DNA of 64,000 bases from Arcanobacterium haemolyticum (GTDB lineage Bacteria; Actinomycetota; Actinomycetes; Actinomycetales; Actinomycetaceae), in NCBI GenBank assembly GCA_021532125.1, contig JADYUX010000001.1, positions 372,001-436,000 on the forward strand. The letters run 5' to 3'. The position numbers and the translations under genes are program-made. Shown one piece after another: positions 28,923 through 36,806 of the stretch; positions within the stretch are counted from its first letter, which is position 1, and each line of letters begins with the position of its first letter. The notes beneath the pieces were generated by a model, which saw only the letters and a program-made list of their open reading frames with translations, ran no database searches and had not been told where the DNA came from.

Positions 28923-29090
28923 GAAGAGCTCTCTTTTCCTTGCCTGCACGTGGATCAAATCCAGCCCATTATATGTTTATATGTTAGTTCAATGAGAAGG
29001 TCACGCCGGCATCGTCGCTAATATATGGGCGGCATATTCTCTTGGTACATATTCACGAAAGATAGGTTATTCGGAATATTGAATAATAAA

Positions 29091-29118
29091 TTAAGGGCCC
29101 GGTAAACCGGGCCCTTAA
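29091..29118 (-). terminator. Intrinsic terminator after the bS22 gene
   Basis: A perfect 12-bp stem, TTAAGGGCCCGG and its complement, with a TAAA loop, 4 bp beyond the bS22 stop. On the minus strand the stem ends in TTTATTATTC, a good terminator tail. Confidence 0.9.
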
Positions 29119-29122
29119 TCAG

Positions 29123-29221
29123 TCACTTCTTGTTGCGACGCTGGTGGCGCGTCTTGCGAAGCAGCTTACGGTGCTTCTTCTTGGACATGCGCTTGCGGCG
29201 CTTCTTGATGACGGAACCCAC
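29123..29221 (-). CDS. Small ribosomal subunit protein bS22 (AURKAIP1/COX24 domain)
   Basis: A 32-residue, extremely basic protein starting at the GTG at 29221 with GGAGGT five to six bases upstream. It begins [19 protein letters not shown] and consists almost entirely of Lys, Arg and His. This matches the actinobacterial protein with an AURKAIP1/COX24 domain, identified as ribosomal protein bS22 in mycobacteria. A strong terminator follows at once. Pairing with an upstream excisionase-type HTH gene matches the Rv0500A-Rv0500B arrangement in Mycobacterium tuberculosis. Confidence 0.93.
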   Translation of the reverse strand: MGSVIKKRRKRMSKKKHRKLLRKTRHQRRNKK

Positions 29222-29322
29222 GGGCTACCTCCGAACGTTGAGACAAAGCAACGAATCGTGCAATGAACAGAGAACATCGTACATTCTTCGCCGCTTTGGA
29301 GAGAACTTGTCGAATTGTGGCC

Positions 29323-29535
29323 TTATTCGCCTACTGCCCGCGCTTCGTCGATTTCGACAGCACCAAGCAGTTCGTCAACAGCGGACTTAGGAACTCGATA
29401 CGAGCTACCTACTCGCACAGCCGGGAGATCACCCGAGTGAACCATCCGATAGACAGTCATTCGGGACACTCGCGTCAGCTCGGCAACTTCCGCCACCGTG
29501 TAAAACTGCGGCGCTAAGCGCTGGGACTGTCTCAT
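29323..29535 (-). CDS. Excisionase-type helix-turn-helix DNA-binding protein (BldC-like)
   Basis: A 70-residue protein consisting of one MerR/excisionase-type winged helix: FYTVAEVAELTRVSRMTVYR, a wing region, then VGSSYRVPKSAVDELL. Proteins of this kind, such as BldC, bind direct repeats and act as developmental or housekeeping regulators in actinobacteria. It lies about 100 bp upstream of bS22 on the same strand. It is not linked to phage or integrase genes here, so it is not a true excisionase. Confidence 0.88.
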   Translation of the reverse strand: MRQSQRLAPQFYTVAEVAELTRVSRMTVYRMVHSGDLPAVRVGSSYRVPKSAVDELLGAVEIDEARAVGE

Positions 29536-29756
29536 CTGTCCGTCCTGTTACAAAACCACAATGCCCCTAAGGGCTACAACAAGCCAACGATACATGACTT
29601 TTCGTTGCGACACACCGAATACTCGCAGGATGATATAAAACCCTCCGACTCGTGGCGCTCTTGTCGCCCTCTCCACACCTCCGTGGAGTTTTGTAGAGTT
29701 GGTAGAGCACGCAATGTCGTTGATGTTGATGCGTAGTGTCGATTGAGGGGAGCCTC

Positions 29757-31163
29757 GTGAAGGAAGAGCAACACACAATTGCTCGGCCACCCACGCGTGG
29801 CCGCCCAGCTTGGCAGAGAATACGCGAACGCATCGAATACACGGCACGTTCAACGCCATCACGCATGACGATCGTTGTCTTTACGACGATTATTCTCTTT
29901 TTTACGTCGCTACTTCAGCTTCCGGTTGCGACAGCTACTGGCCACCGCGCTCCACTCACTGACGCCTTCTTCACTGCAGTCTCCTCCGTATGTGTGACTG
30001 GCCTCGTCACAGTGGATACTGCAACATACTGGTCTCCTATCGGGCATTTTTGCATTGCCATCGCCATGATGGTCGGCGGCTTGGGAATCATGACGTTGGC
30101 ATCGATCGTCGGCCTCTCCGTTTCGCGTCATATCGGGCTCACGCAAACCTATCTCACGGCCCGCGAGACTCAAGCCGGACTCGGGGAAGTTGGCTCACTC
30201 GTACGCGCTGTTCTCGTCGTCTCCTTGTCGGCACAAACTGTTCTCTTCGTTGTCCTCACGCCCTTCTTCCTCAAAGGCGACGATCCACTTCTCACGGCTT
30301 TCTGGCATTCCTTCTTCATGGCCGTGTCCATTTTCAACAACGGTGGATTCGTCATCCTCCCCGAGGGTCTCCAGCCGCATGTCGGCGACTGGACGCTCAC
30401 GTTACCCATCGTCCTAGGCACGTTCGTGGGTGCTATCGGATTCCCGGTGATTCTTGATCTGTGGCGCAATCGCCATCGTCGCGCCGCCAAATGGAACTTG
30501 ACGACGAAGATCACGATCGTCACCTACATCTCACTCTTTCTTTTCGGTGCTGTCTGCATCGGCGCCCTGGAATTCGGCAACCCAGACACCTTCGGGCCAC
30601 TTTCACTTGCCGACAAGATCAATGCCGCCTTCCTCCAGTCGGCGAGCGCCCGATCGACAGGATTAGCAACCGTCGATATCGGGTCGATGAACGAATCCTC
30701 GCAGTTCGTCCTCGATGCCCTCATGTTCATTGGCGGCGGCTCGGCCTCAGCCGCAGGCGGCATCAAGGTGACGACACTCGCCGTTCTCATCCTCGCGATC
30801 GTCGCCGAAGCACGGGGCGACCAAGATACAGAAGCATTTGGTCGCCGTATTCCCAGCGACGTTCTCCGACTTGCCATTGCTGCAACGTCGCTCGGCGCTA
30901 TCACGGTCGGAACGGGAACCATTGTTCTGCTTCACATCACTCAGCTTCCTCTTTCTGATGTCCTCTTCGAAGTGATCTCAGCATTCGCCACCTGCGGATT
31001 GTCAACGGGAATCACCGCAGCATTGCCCGCCTCGGCGAAATGGGTTCTCATCGTCCTCATGGTGGTTGGTCGGATCGGGACAATGTCGCTTGCTGGTGCA
31101 CTCGCACTGCGATCACGCCAACGTGTCATCCGCATGCCTGAAGAGCGCCCCACAATCGGCTAA
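29757..31163 (+). CDS. TrkH/KtrB family potassium transporter, membrane subunit
   Basis: Membrane subunit of a K+ uptake system with four M-P-M repeats. Pore/filter segments are seen at SSVCVTGLVTVD, IFNNGGFV, SARSTGLATVD and AFATCGLSTGI, each with the conserved Gly. I choose the GTG at 29757 because GAGGGGAG lies four to five bases upstream, giving 468 residues; a GTG seven codons earlier is possible. It is followed after 42 bp by the regulatory subunit. Confidence 0.94.
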   Translation: MKEEQHTIARPPTRGRPAWQRIRERIEYTARSTPSRMTIVVFTTIILFFTSLLQLPVATATGHRAPLTDAFFTAVSSVCVTGLVTVDTATYWSPIGHFCIAIAMMVGGLGIMTLASIVGLSVSRHIGLTQTYLTARETQAGLGEVGSLVRAVLVVSLSAQTVLFVVLTPFFLKGDDPLLTAFWHSFFMAVSIFNNGGFVILPEGLQPHVGDWTLTLPIVLGTFVGAIGFPVILDLWRNRHRRAAKWNLTTKITIVTYISLFLFGAVCIGALEFGNPDTFGPLSLADKINAAFLQSASARSTGLATVDIGSMNESSQFVLDALMFIGGGSASAAGGIKVTTLAVLILAIVAEARGDQDTEAFGRRIPSDVLRLAIAATSLGAITVGTGTIVLLHITQLPLSDVLFEVISAFATCGLSTGITAALPASAKWVLIVLMVVGRIGTMSLAGALALRSRQRVIRMPEERPTIG

Positions 31164-31205
31164 AGCCAAACTGGGTGAGCAGACAGCTCGTTGTAAGGTA
31201 AGCAC

Positions 31206-31865
31206 ATGGGAAAGACTCCAGACGCAAATGCCGTACTCGTCGTCGGGCTCGGGCGCTTCGGCACCGCCATTGCCTCGACACTTGACGACCTCGGGCGTGA
31301 CGTCATGGCTATCGAGAAGGATCACGATGTCGCCCAGCGCTGGTCGCATCGATTCCATGTCATCGAAGCCGATGGCACTAATCTTGACGCCCTGGAGCAG
31401 GCCGGGGCACGGCAGTTCGACGTTGCCGTTGTTGGAGTGGGAACAAAACTCGAATCCTCAGTTCTCGTCACCGCGAACCTCGTCGATCTTGGAATGACTC
31501 AGATCTGGGCGAAAGCAATCTCCCGATCGCACGGCCGCATTTTGCGACGAATCGGCGCCCATCACGTCGTCTATCCCGAGTTCGACGCAGGCGCCCGAGT
31601 CGCGCACATGGTGACGGGACGGATGCTCGACTACATCGAGATGGAGGACGGCTTCTCCATCGTTAAGATGCGCCCACCGCGTGACATTCAGGGATTCACT
31701 GTTGCCGAGACGAATGTTCGTGAGCGTTTCGGCGTCACCATCATTGGCGTGAAAGCCCCCGGTCAGCCTTTTGAATACACGACGGATGCCACGCGAATCG
31801 GCCCCGAAGATCTCATCATTGTCTCCGGAGATTCCGAGCTCCTTGAGGCCTTCGCCAACAGGTAA
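31206..31865 (+). CDS. TrkA/KtrA family potassium uptake regulatory subunit
   Basis: Cytoplasmic ring-forming subunit that gates the TrkH/KtrB channel. The RCK_N domain begins with VLVVGLGRFGTAIA (residues 10-23) and a conserved acidic residue at the end of the second strand (AIEKDHD); a TrkA_C domain occupies roughly 135-219. At 219 residues with a single RCK unit it is KtrA-like rather than the doubled TrkA. TAAGGT before the ATG could serve as a ribosome site or as a -10 of a leaderless transcript. In Firmicutes, KtrA C-domains bind cyclic di-AMP. Confidence 0.93.
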   Translation: MGKTPDANAVLVVGLGRFGTAIASTLDDLGRDVMAIEKDHDVAQRWSHRFHVIEADGTNLDALEQAGARQFDVAVVGVGTKLESSVLVTANLVDLGMTQIWAKAISRSHGRILRRIGAHHVVYPEFDAGARVAHMVTGRMLDYIEMEDGFSIVKMRPPRDIQGFTVAETNVRERFGVTIIGVKAPGQPFEYTTDATRIGPEDLIIVSGDSELLEAFANR

Positions 31866-31931
31866 CGCAGTTCACCCCGATGCCTACGCTGCCCTGAGAA
31901 AAACGCATGAAATTTTGTCGCCGAGCCTCGT

Positions 31932-31937
31932 TATGCT
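31932..31937 (+). promoter_or_regulatory. -10 element before radA
   Basis: TATGCT lies 6 bases upstream of the radA ATG, and no Shine-Dalgarno sequence is present. It suggests a leaderless radA transcript. Confidence 0.4.
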
Positions 31938-31943
31938 GACTTC

Positions 31944-33326
31944 ATGACACCAAAAGCTCCGTCTACCACCTTCACCTGCAGCGAATGTGGGTGGAGCACC
32001 ACCAAATGGGTCGGCCGCTGCCCTGAATGTGGCGCCTGGGGTTCCCTTGAAGAAGGGGCCACTGCGCGTATTCCGCAGCAGCTTGCGCCTACAAGCCCTG
32101 CCATGCCGATCACTGATGTCGCAGCTACAGCATCGGAAAAGCAGTCGACCGGTGTAGACGAACTGGATCGCGTGCTCGGCGGTGGGCTCGTCCCTGGGGC
32201 AGTTGTGTTGGTTGCCGGTGAACCAGGTGTCGGCAAGTCCACTCTCCTCCTCGATGTCGCAGCTCAAGCCGCCCGCGCAGCCCAAGCCAGCGGGAAGCCT
32301 CCCGTCCTCTACGTCTCCGGGGAAGAATCAGCCTCTCAGGTTCGTCTGCGCGCCGAACGTATCGGCGCACTCAACCCACATCTCCTCCTCGCCTCCGAAT
32401 CGGATCTGTCGAGAATTCTCGGGCATATCTCCCAGTCCAAACCGAGCCTTCTCGTCATTGACTCCATCCAGACCGTCGTCGATTCGTCAGTCGATGGCAT
32501 CGCCGGCGGTACAGGCCAAGTTCGCGCCGTGGCAGCGGCTCTCGTCCAGGTCGCAAAAACGACGGCCCTTCCGGTCATCATCGTCGGTCACGTCACGAAA
32601 GACGGCTCAATTGCTGGTCCTCGCGTCCTTGAACACCTCGTTGATGTGGTCTGCCAGTTTGAGGGAGAACGTAACTCCCCCTTGCGGATGGTGCGGGCAG
32701 TAAAGAATCGCTACGGCCCAACTGACGAAGTCGGATGCTTCGAGATGGTCGACGAAGGAATCGTTGGGCTCGCCGATCCCTCAGGTCTTTTTCTCTCCGC
32801 TCGCGGCGTGAGCGTACCAGGCACCTGCGCCACTATGACCCTCGAAGGCCGTCGCCCCATGCCAATCGAGGTTCAAGGCCTCATCGTCCCAGCCTCGGGA
32901 GCACCTCACCGAACCACGAGTGGCGTCGATTCCTCGCGCGTTGCTATGGCTGTCGCCGTTCTGCAGTCACGCCTCGGGCTCACTTTAGATCGCTCCGATA
33001 TTTTCGTCTCCACAGTTGGCGGGGCGCGAGCTATTGAACCTGCAGCCGACGTCGCTATCGCGCTTGCTCTCGCCTCCACACATATGGGGTTGCCACTCGC
33101 TCCGGCAGTCATTGCCATCGGAGAAGTCTCACTTACCGGGGAGCTACGCCCAGTCACGGGCCTACAACAACGGATAGCCGAAGCCGCCAGGCTCGGATTC
33201 ACAACCGTCATCACGCCACCCCGGCACAGCGACATCAAAATCCCCGAAGGAATCCGGGTGCGCCCCTGCGCCACAATCCGCGATGCCATGGAAGCAGTAC
33301 TTCCCGTCGAGCATCTTCGATCATAA
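31944..33326 (+). CDS. radA: DNA repair protein RadA
   Basis: RecA-like branch-migration helicase in recombination repair. An N-terminal C4 zinc motif (Cys12, 15, 26, 29) precedes the ATPase core with Walker A GEPGVGKST (92-100). The RadA-specific KNRYG motif lies at 254-258 and a Lon-like C-terminal domain covers about 280-455. The 460 residues are full length. In many actinobacteria disA follows radA; here the next gene is instead a convergent membrane protein. Confidence 0.97.
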   Translation: MTPKAPSTTFTCSECGWSTTKWVGRCPECGAWGSLEEGATARIPQQLAPTSPAMPITDVAATASEKQSTGVDELDRVLGGGLVPGAVVLVAGEPGVGKSTLLLDVAAQAARAAQASGKPPVLYVSGEESASQVRLRAERIGALNPHLLLASESDLSRILGHISQSKPSLLVIDSIQTVVDSSVDGIAGGTGQVRAVAAALVQVAKTTALPVIIVGHVTKDGSIAGPRVLEHLVDVVCQFEGERNSPLRMVRAVKNRYGPTDEVGCFEMVDEGIVGLADPSGLFLSARGVSVPGTCATMTLEGRRPMPIEVQGLIVPASGAPHRTTSGVDSSRVAMAVAVLQSRLGLTLDRSDIFVSTVGGARAIEPAADVAIALALASTHMGLPLAPAVIAIGEVSLTGELRPVTGLQQRIAEAARLGFTTVITPPRHSDIKIPEGIRVRPCATIRDAMEAVLPVEHLRS

Positions 33327-33371
33327 GTACAGCTTCGCCGGCGCCTCGATGGTTTCCCGGGGCAATAGACC

Positions 33372-33405
33372 TTCGCGGGGCGCGGCGGCTTCGTCGCCCC
33401 GCGAA
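33372..33405. terminator. Bidirectional terminator between radA and the convergent membrane protein gene
   Basis: A perfect 11-bp stem, TTCGCGGGGCG with CGCCCCGCGAA, and a 12-base loop, 46 bp after the radA stop and 63 bp after the stop of the opposing gene. Confidence 0.82.
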
Positions 33406-33467
33406 ATTCATAGGGCACACCAACCAACACACCTCGTCGCCCTGAGAGAGCTCCAGGCATCAGTTAA

Positions 33468-34433
33468 CTATTCGAGCACGAAACCAATCTTCGCGCCCTG
33501 TGCAGCCGACTCCCCAAAGGTCAGCTCAGCGCTATACGTCCCAGGCTGGGCAGGCGCAACCGACGGAGACACACACCCGCTCCCGATTCCGCCATTCCAC
33601 ACAACGGAAAACGAGGTCGTCATTCCACGATCAAGAAGCAACGTCTTCGACTCGCTACCCGCCTGGCAATCCTTCGTCGAAGCCAAATGAGCCGAACCCG
33701 ACGAAACATCGACGTTCACATGCGCCCACCCTGTATCGATCCAACACGGGTGCTCTTGGGAAGTATTCGTCAACGTCACAGTGAACGTCACAGGTGCGCC
33801 AGCATCAGAATTCGACGTCTCCATCTCCGTCCGAACTTGGCTCGCCTCACACGCCACAGGCGTGTACAAGGCTGTTGGATCGACTCTCGCCGAGTCCGAC
33901 CGAGCCTGCAACTGGCCGGTCACAAAATTACCCACCGCAATCACTGCGATGAGCATGACAACCACAACAAGCAGCGTGATACCCCGCCGAGACTTGAAGA
34001 AGTCCATGGCGCTCACCGACGACGACTGCAGTGATCGTCGAGAACGAACCCGAGGCCTCTCCCGGCGAATGGAGCTTTCACGCCCGCCGGCGCGCCCTGC
34101 CGTGGTTCGAGGTAACCGACGAGCATTCCGCTGGCCGCGAGCCTCGCCGTTCCGAACGCGCGAAACTCCACGAGTCTCAGATGCGCGCTGATTCTCAGAC
34201 ACACGCTGCGTCTTACCTGGACGACGCGGCTTTCCCGACTGTTGAGAGCGACGAGAATGATCGCCCCGAGTGACTTTCCCACGCGAGACGTGCTCGTCGG
34301 GCGCAGCTGCTTTGCGACGAGCATCAGCCTCACGCGAAACACCAGAACGCCGGGCCGACGACGAACGCTGGGGCCTACCGTGCGTACGCGACGAGTCACG
34401 TTTGCGGGGGAACTTATCGTCGGAATCTCTCAC
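33468..34433 (-). CDS. Membrane-anchored protein with Arg/Ser-rich cytoplasmic tail and Cys-bearing outer domain
   Basis: Not recognised as an enzyme. From the GTG at 34433 it is 321 residues: about 150 low-complexity residues very rich in Arg, Ser and Gly, one membrane helix near 152-172, then about 145 residues outside with four Cys, probably two disulfides, in a beta-rich domain. The GTG follows a TACGGT box by 6 bases, consistent with a leaderless start. A shorter start at 34007 would remove the Arg-rich tail. It lies between radA and mutY on the opposite strand, the location of Rv3587c in Mycobacterium tuberculosis, which has a similar membrane-anchored layout. Confidence 0.7.
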   Translation of the reverse strand: MRDSDDKFPRKRDSSRTHGRPQRSSSARRSGVSREADARRKAAAPDEHVSRGKVTRGDHSRRSQQSGKPRRPGKTQRVSENQRASETRGVSRVRNGEARGQRNARRLPRTTAGRAGGRESSIRRERPRVRSRRSLQSSSVSAMDFFKSRRGITLLVVVVMLIAVIAVGNFVTGQLQARSDSARVDPTALYTPVACEASQVRTEMETSNSDAGAPVTFTVTLTNTSQEHPCWIDTGWAHVNVDVSSGSAHLASTKDCQAGSESKTLLLDRGMTTSFSVVWNGGIGSGCVSPSVAPAQPGTYSAELTFGESAAQGAKIGFVLE

Positions 34434-34494
34434 GGCGCCACCGTACCATCTCAACGCACTCCGCATCACCACCTGGATATGGCACACTTATTCG

Positions 34495-35436
34495 GTGCAC
34501 AACGAGCTCATCACGTGGTACATCCATACTTCGCGCCCCCTTCCCTGGCGCGAAACCGGGACAAGCGCATGGGCAATCCTCGTCTGCGAAGTAATGAGCC
34601 AGCAAACACCCGTCGCACGAGTCATGCCTTCGTGGTACGAATGGCTTGAGCGTTGGCCAACACCAGCAGACCTCGCGGCCGCCTCGCCTTCGGAAGTTAT
34701 CGTCGCGTGGGGAAACCTTGGCTACCCCCGGCGGGCACTTCGCCTTCGCGAATGTGCAATAGCGGTCACAGAAAAATGGGGCGGCGAACTCCCCCAGTCC
34801 CGGGACGACCTCCTCAGCCTTCCAGGCATCGGCCCCTACACCGCAGACGCAATCATCTCCTTTGCTTACAAGCGGCGAGCCACCGTGCTCGATACGAATA
34901 TCCGGCGAGTCATTGCGCGTCAGCATGGCGAAGCATATCCACCCTCAAGCCTTACCAAAGCTGAAATTGCCCGAGCGGAAGCTCTTGTCCCCGACGATGA
35001 CGCCGAATCCTCACTCTGGAATGCCGCGATCATGGAGCTCGGCGCTCTTGTCTGCACGGCACGCAATCCCCAGTGCGAGAACTGCCCTATCGCTGATTCG
35101 TGCCAATGGCTCGCACGCGGTCGCCCGGAATCTACCCTCCCGAAACGGACACAGGCATTCGTCGGAACTCATCGGGAAGCCCGAGGCAAGATCATGGCGG
35201 TTCTTCGGGCACGCACCGCTCCCATCTCCCGCGCTGAACTTCAGCACGCCTCCCGTCTGCCAGACTCCCGGTTTGAGCCGGCTTTAGCATCTCTGCTCAG
35301 CGACGGTCTTGCCACCACCACCGGCGAGGGCATCGATCTGCCCCAAGCTTCACCACGCAACACCCCACCCTCGTCGGCTTCCAACGCCCCGTCCACGTCA
35401 TCGTCGAACAGCAACATCCACACTCACGTAAGGTGA
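34495..35436 (+). CDS. mutY: A/G-specific adenine glycosylase
   Basis: Removes adenine mispaired with 8-oxoguanine. From the GTG at 34495, 313 residues begin MHNELITWYIHTSRPLPWRE. The HhH-GPD fold shows catalytic Glu32 (CEVMSQQTPV), the hairpin LPGIGPYTA (109-117) and catalytic Asp133 (VLDTNIRR). The 4Fe-4S cluster ligands are Cys187, 194, 197 and 203 with C-x6-C-x2-C-x5-C spacing. The C-terminal Nudix-like domain of Escherichia coli MutY is not evident. The in-frame sequence before the GTG is antisense to the neighbouring gene. Confidence 0.95.
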   Translation: MHNELITWYIHTSRPLPWRETGTSAWAILVCEVMSQQTPVARVMPSWYEWLERWPTPADLAAASPSEVIVAWGNLGYPRRALRLRECAIAVTEKWGGELPQSRDDLLSLPGIGPYTADAIISFAYKRRATVLDTNIRRVIARQHGEAYPPSSLTKAEIARAEALVPDDDAESSLWNAAIMELGALVCTARNPQCENCPIADSCQWLARGRPESTLPKRTQAFVGTHREARGKIMAVLRARTAPISRAELQHASRLPDSRFEPALASLLSDGLATTTGEGIDLPQASPRNTPPSSASNAPSTSSSNSNIHTHVR

Positions 35437-35440
35437 AGGT

Positions 35441-35845
35441 ATGACGCCAGAAAACAATCGCCTCACCCGTATCGGGATCATCATGGCCCTCAGCGCTGCA
35501 CTTCTGGGCGGCATCGGCCAGGCTGTCAGTTCGCTGTATCCCGACGACAACGCGAGCGTCGCCGTACTTTTCGCTCCCATGATCGCGCTACTTGCGTGCG
35601 GGTCCTACTCGATCATTCGAGCAGTCCGGGGCGGTTCACAGTGGCGAAGCACCTACCGTCAGGCTGCGCGTATCTTCCAGGTGGGAGCAGTGCTTTCGGT
35701 GTTTGTGTCTGTCGTCGTCATTGTCCTTGCCATACCCAAGGGCCTCGCCATTGCGACGCTCCTCCTCGGAGTGGTCGGGCTTGAAGGCGTTGTTGTTCTC
35801 CTGGGCTCTGCCCGTTACCTCCATAAGAGATCGGGAATGAACTAA
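35441..35845 (+). CDS. Small four-helix membrane protein of unknown function
   Basis: A 134-residue protein with four predicted membrane helices, near 11-30, 42-60, 80-100 and 103-125, and short polar loops. It starts 4 bp after mutY with AAGGTGAAGGT just upstream, so it is co-transcribed with and probably coupled to mutY. I recognise no family. A hairpin of only 6 bp (GCACAC/GTGTGC, 35848-35872) follows. Confidence 0.75.
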   Translation: MTPENNRLTRIGIIMALSAALLGGIGQAVSSLYPDDNASVAVLFAPMIALLACGSYSIIRAVRGGSQWRSTYRQAARIFQVGAVLSVFVSVVVIVLAIPKGLAIATLLLGVVGLEGVVVLLGSARYLHKRSGMN

Positions 35846-35951
35846 CGGCACACACTGTCCCTGTTCGTGTGCTGTTCCACCCTTCCGAGCCGCTTGACCC
35901 CGGCCCACTTGCCCAACAAATCCACCGCAGCAATATGTTCCTTTGCGACGG

Positions 35952-36479
35952 CTAATACTCCGCAGATGCCGGCTCGTTGAGGTATTTCATCATCCGAGTG
36001 TTGCCAAGGGTATTTGGCTTTGCCCGCGCGAGATCGAGGAACTCGGCAACGCCGTCGTCGTAGGACATCAAGAGATGTTGATATGCCTCCTGATCGACAG
36101 GTGTTTCGGAAATCTCGGAGTAGCCGTGCCTACGGAAAAACTCCACCTCAAACGTGAGGCAAAAGAGGCGTTCAAGGCCGAGTTCGCGAGCGCGCGCTTC
36201 GAGAGACTCCAGGAGTCGATGCCCGGTTCCCGTGCCGATGAGCGAGCTTGATACCGCGAGAGTTCGCACCTCAGCGATATCCTGCCACAGGACGTGAAGG
36301 GCTCCACATCCCACGATCTCGTCGTCTTTCGTCGCGACGACGAATTCCTGGATGTCCTCGTAGTAATTGATGAGGTTTTTGGCGACGAGAATCCGGCGTT
36401 CCGAGTAAGGGCGCACAAGATTGGCGATGGCGTGAACGTCAGCGGGGCGTGCAGAACGAAGCGTAATCACATGTGCCAT
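35952..36479 (-). CDS. GNAT acetyltransferase, short amino-acid N-acetyltransferase (NAGS) type
   Basis: A 175-residue GNAT domain. Acetyl-CoA site residues are in the stretch EVRTLAVSSSLIGTGTGHRL, and LFCLTFEVEFFRRHGYSEI follows. This resembles the short N-acetylglutamate synthase of actinobacteria (Rv2747 type), which lacks the kinase-like domain of classical ArgA and supplies acetylglutamate for arginine synthesis. No arg genes are nearby, so the substrate is by resemblance only. The gene is convergent with the mutY unit. Confidence 0.82.
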   Translation of the reverse strand: MAHVITLRSARPADVHAIANLVRPYSERRILVAKNLINYYEDIQEFVVATKDDEIVGCGALHVLWQDIAEVRTLAVSSSLIGTGTGHRLLESLEARARELGLERLFCLTFEVEFFRRHGYSEISETPVDQEAYQHLLMSYDDGVAEFLDLARAKPNTLGNTRMMKYLNEPASAEY

Positions 36480-36806
36480 TTGAGCACCAGACCGGCGTTA
36501 GCGCCACTCTGTCTCGTTCGGTGAATCGAGGTGCGGATCTGTTTCTACGATCGTCTGCGAGCCTGGCCGGCGCAGCAAACATCCCACGCCGCTGAGCTAA
36601 CGCCTCACCGCCGCGCTCTGCACCCACCCGGCACACTCCTGCACACTGCGCCGGCGCACTTTACACCGCGCTGGCGCACCTCACCGACCACACATTCCGA
36701 AGTTCACTGCGCCACCAGCATGAAGAACGTGAACCCTAACAGGGATAGGCCGGTGCCAACCGCGACTGAAGCAGAGATGCTGCAAGCTCCCGCCGACACC
36801 CGTACC
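36480..36806. other. Intergenic region with GC-rich imperfect repeats
   Basis: The gap of 327 bp between two minus-strand genes. Near 36640-36690 there are imperfect copies of GCGCCGGCGCAC / GCGCTGGCGCAC, and GAGCTAACGCC near 36593 recurs at about 49793. It also contains a possible 31-codon reading frame at 36704-36799. No terminator with a T-run was found for the SorC gene. Confidence 0.4.
36704..36799 (-). CDS. Possible 31-residue small membrane protein after the SorC gene
   Basis: A GTG start 8 bases after the SorC-family stop, with GAGG five bases upstream overlapping that stop, reads 31 residues of which the last 20 form a hydrophobic helix containing LSLLGFTFFMLV. Placement and ribosome site are good, but the frame is short, has no known relative that I can recall, and may be chance. 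Confidence 0.25.
   Translation of the reverse strand: MSAGACSISASVAVGTGLSLLGFTFFMLVAQ

Noticed and set aside
29323-29535. Prophage or integrative element marked by an excisionase-like gene
   Set aside because: No integrase, att-like repeats or phage genes are nearby; the bS22 pairing indicates a chromosomal actinobacterial gene.
34270-34494. Longer N-terminus for MutY
   Set aside because: The extra 75 codons overlap the opposite-strand membrane protein gene and bear no MutY similarity; conserved sequence starts at the GTG at 34495.
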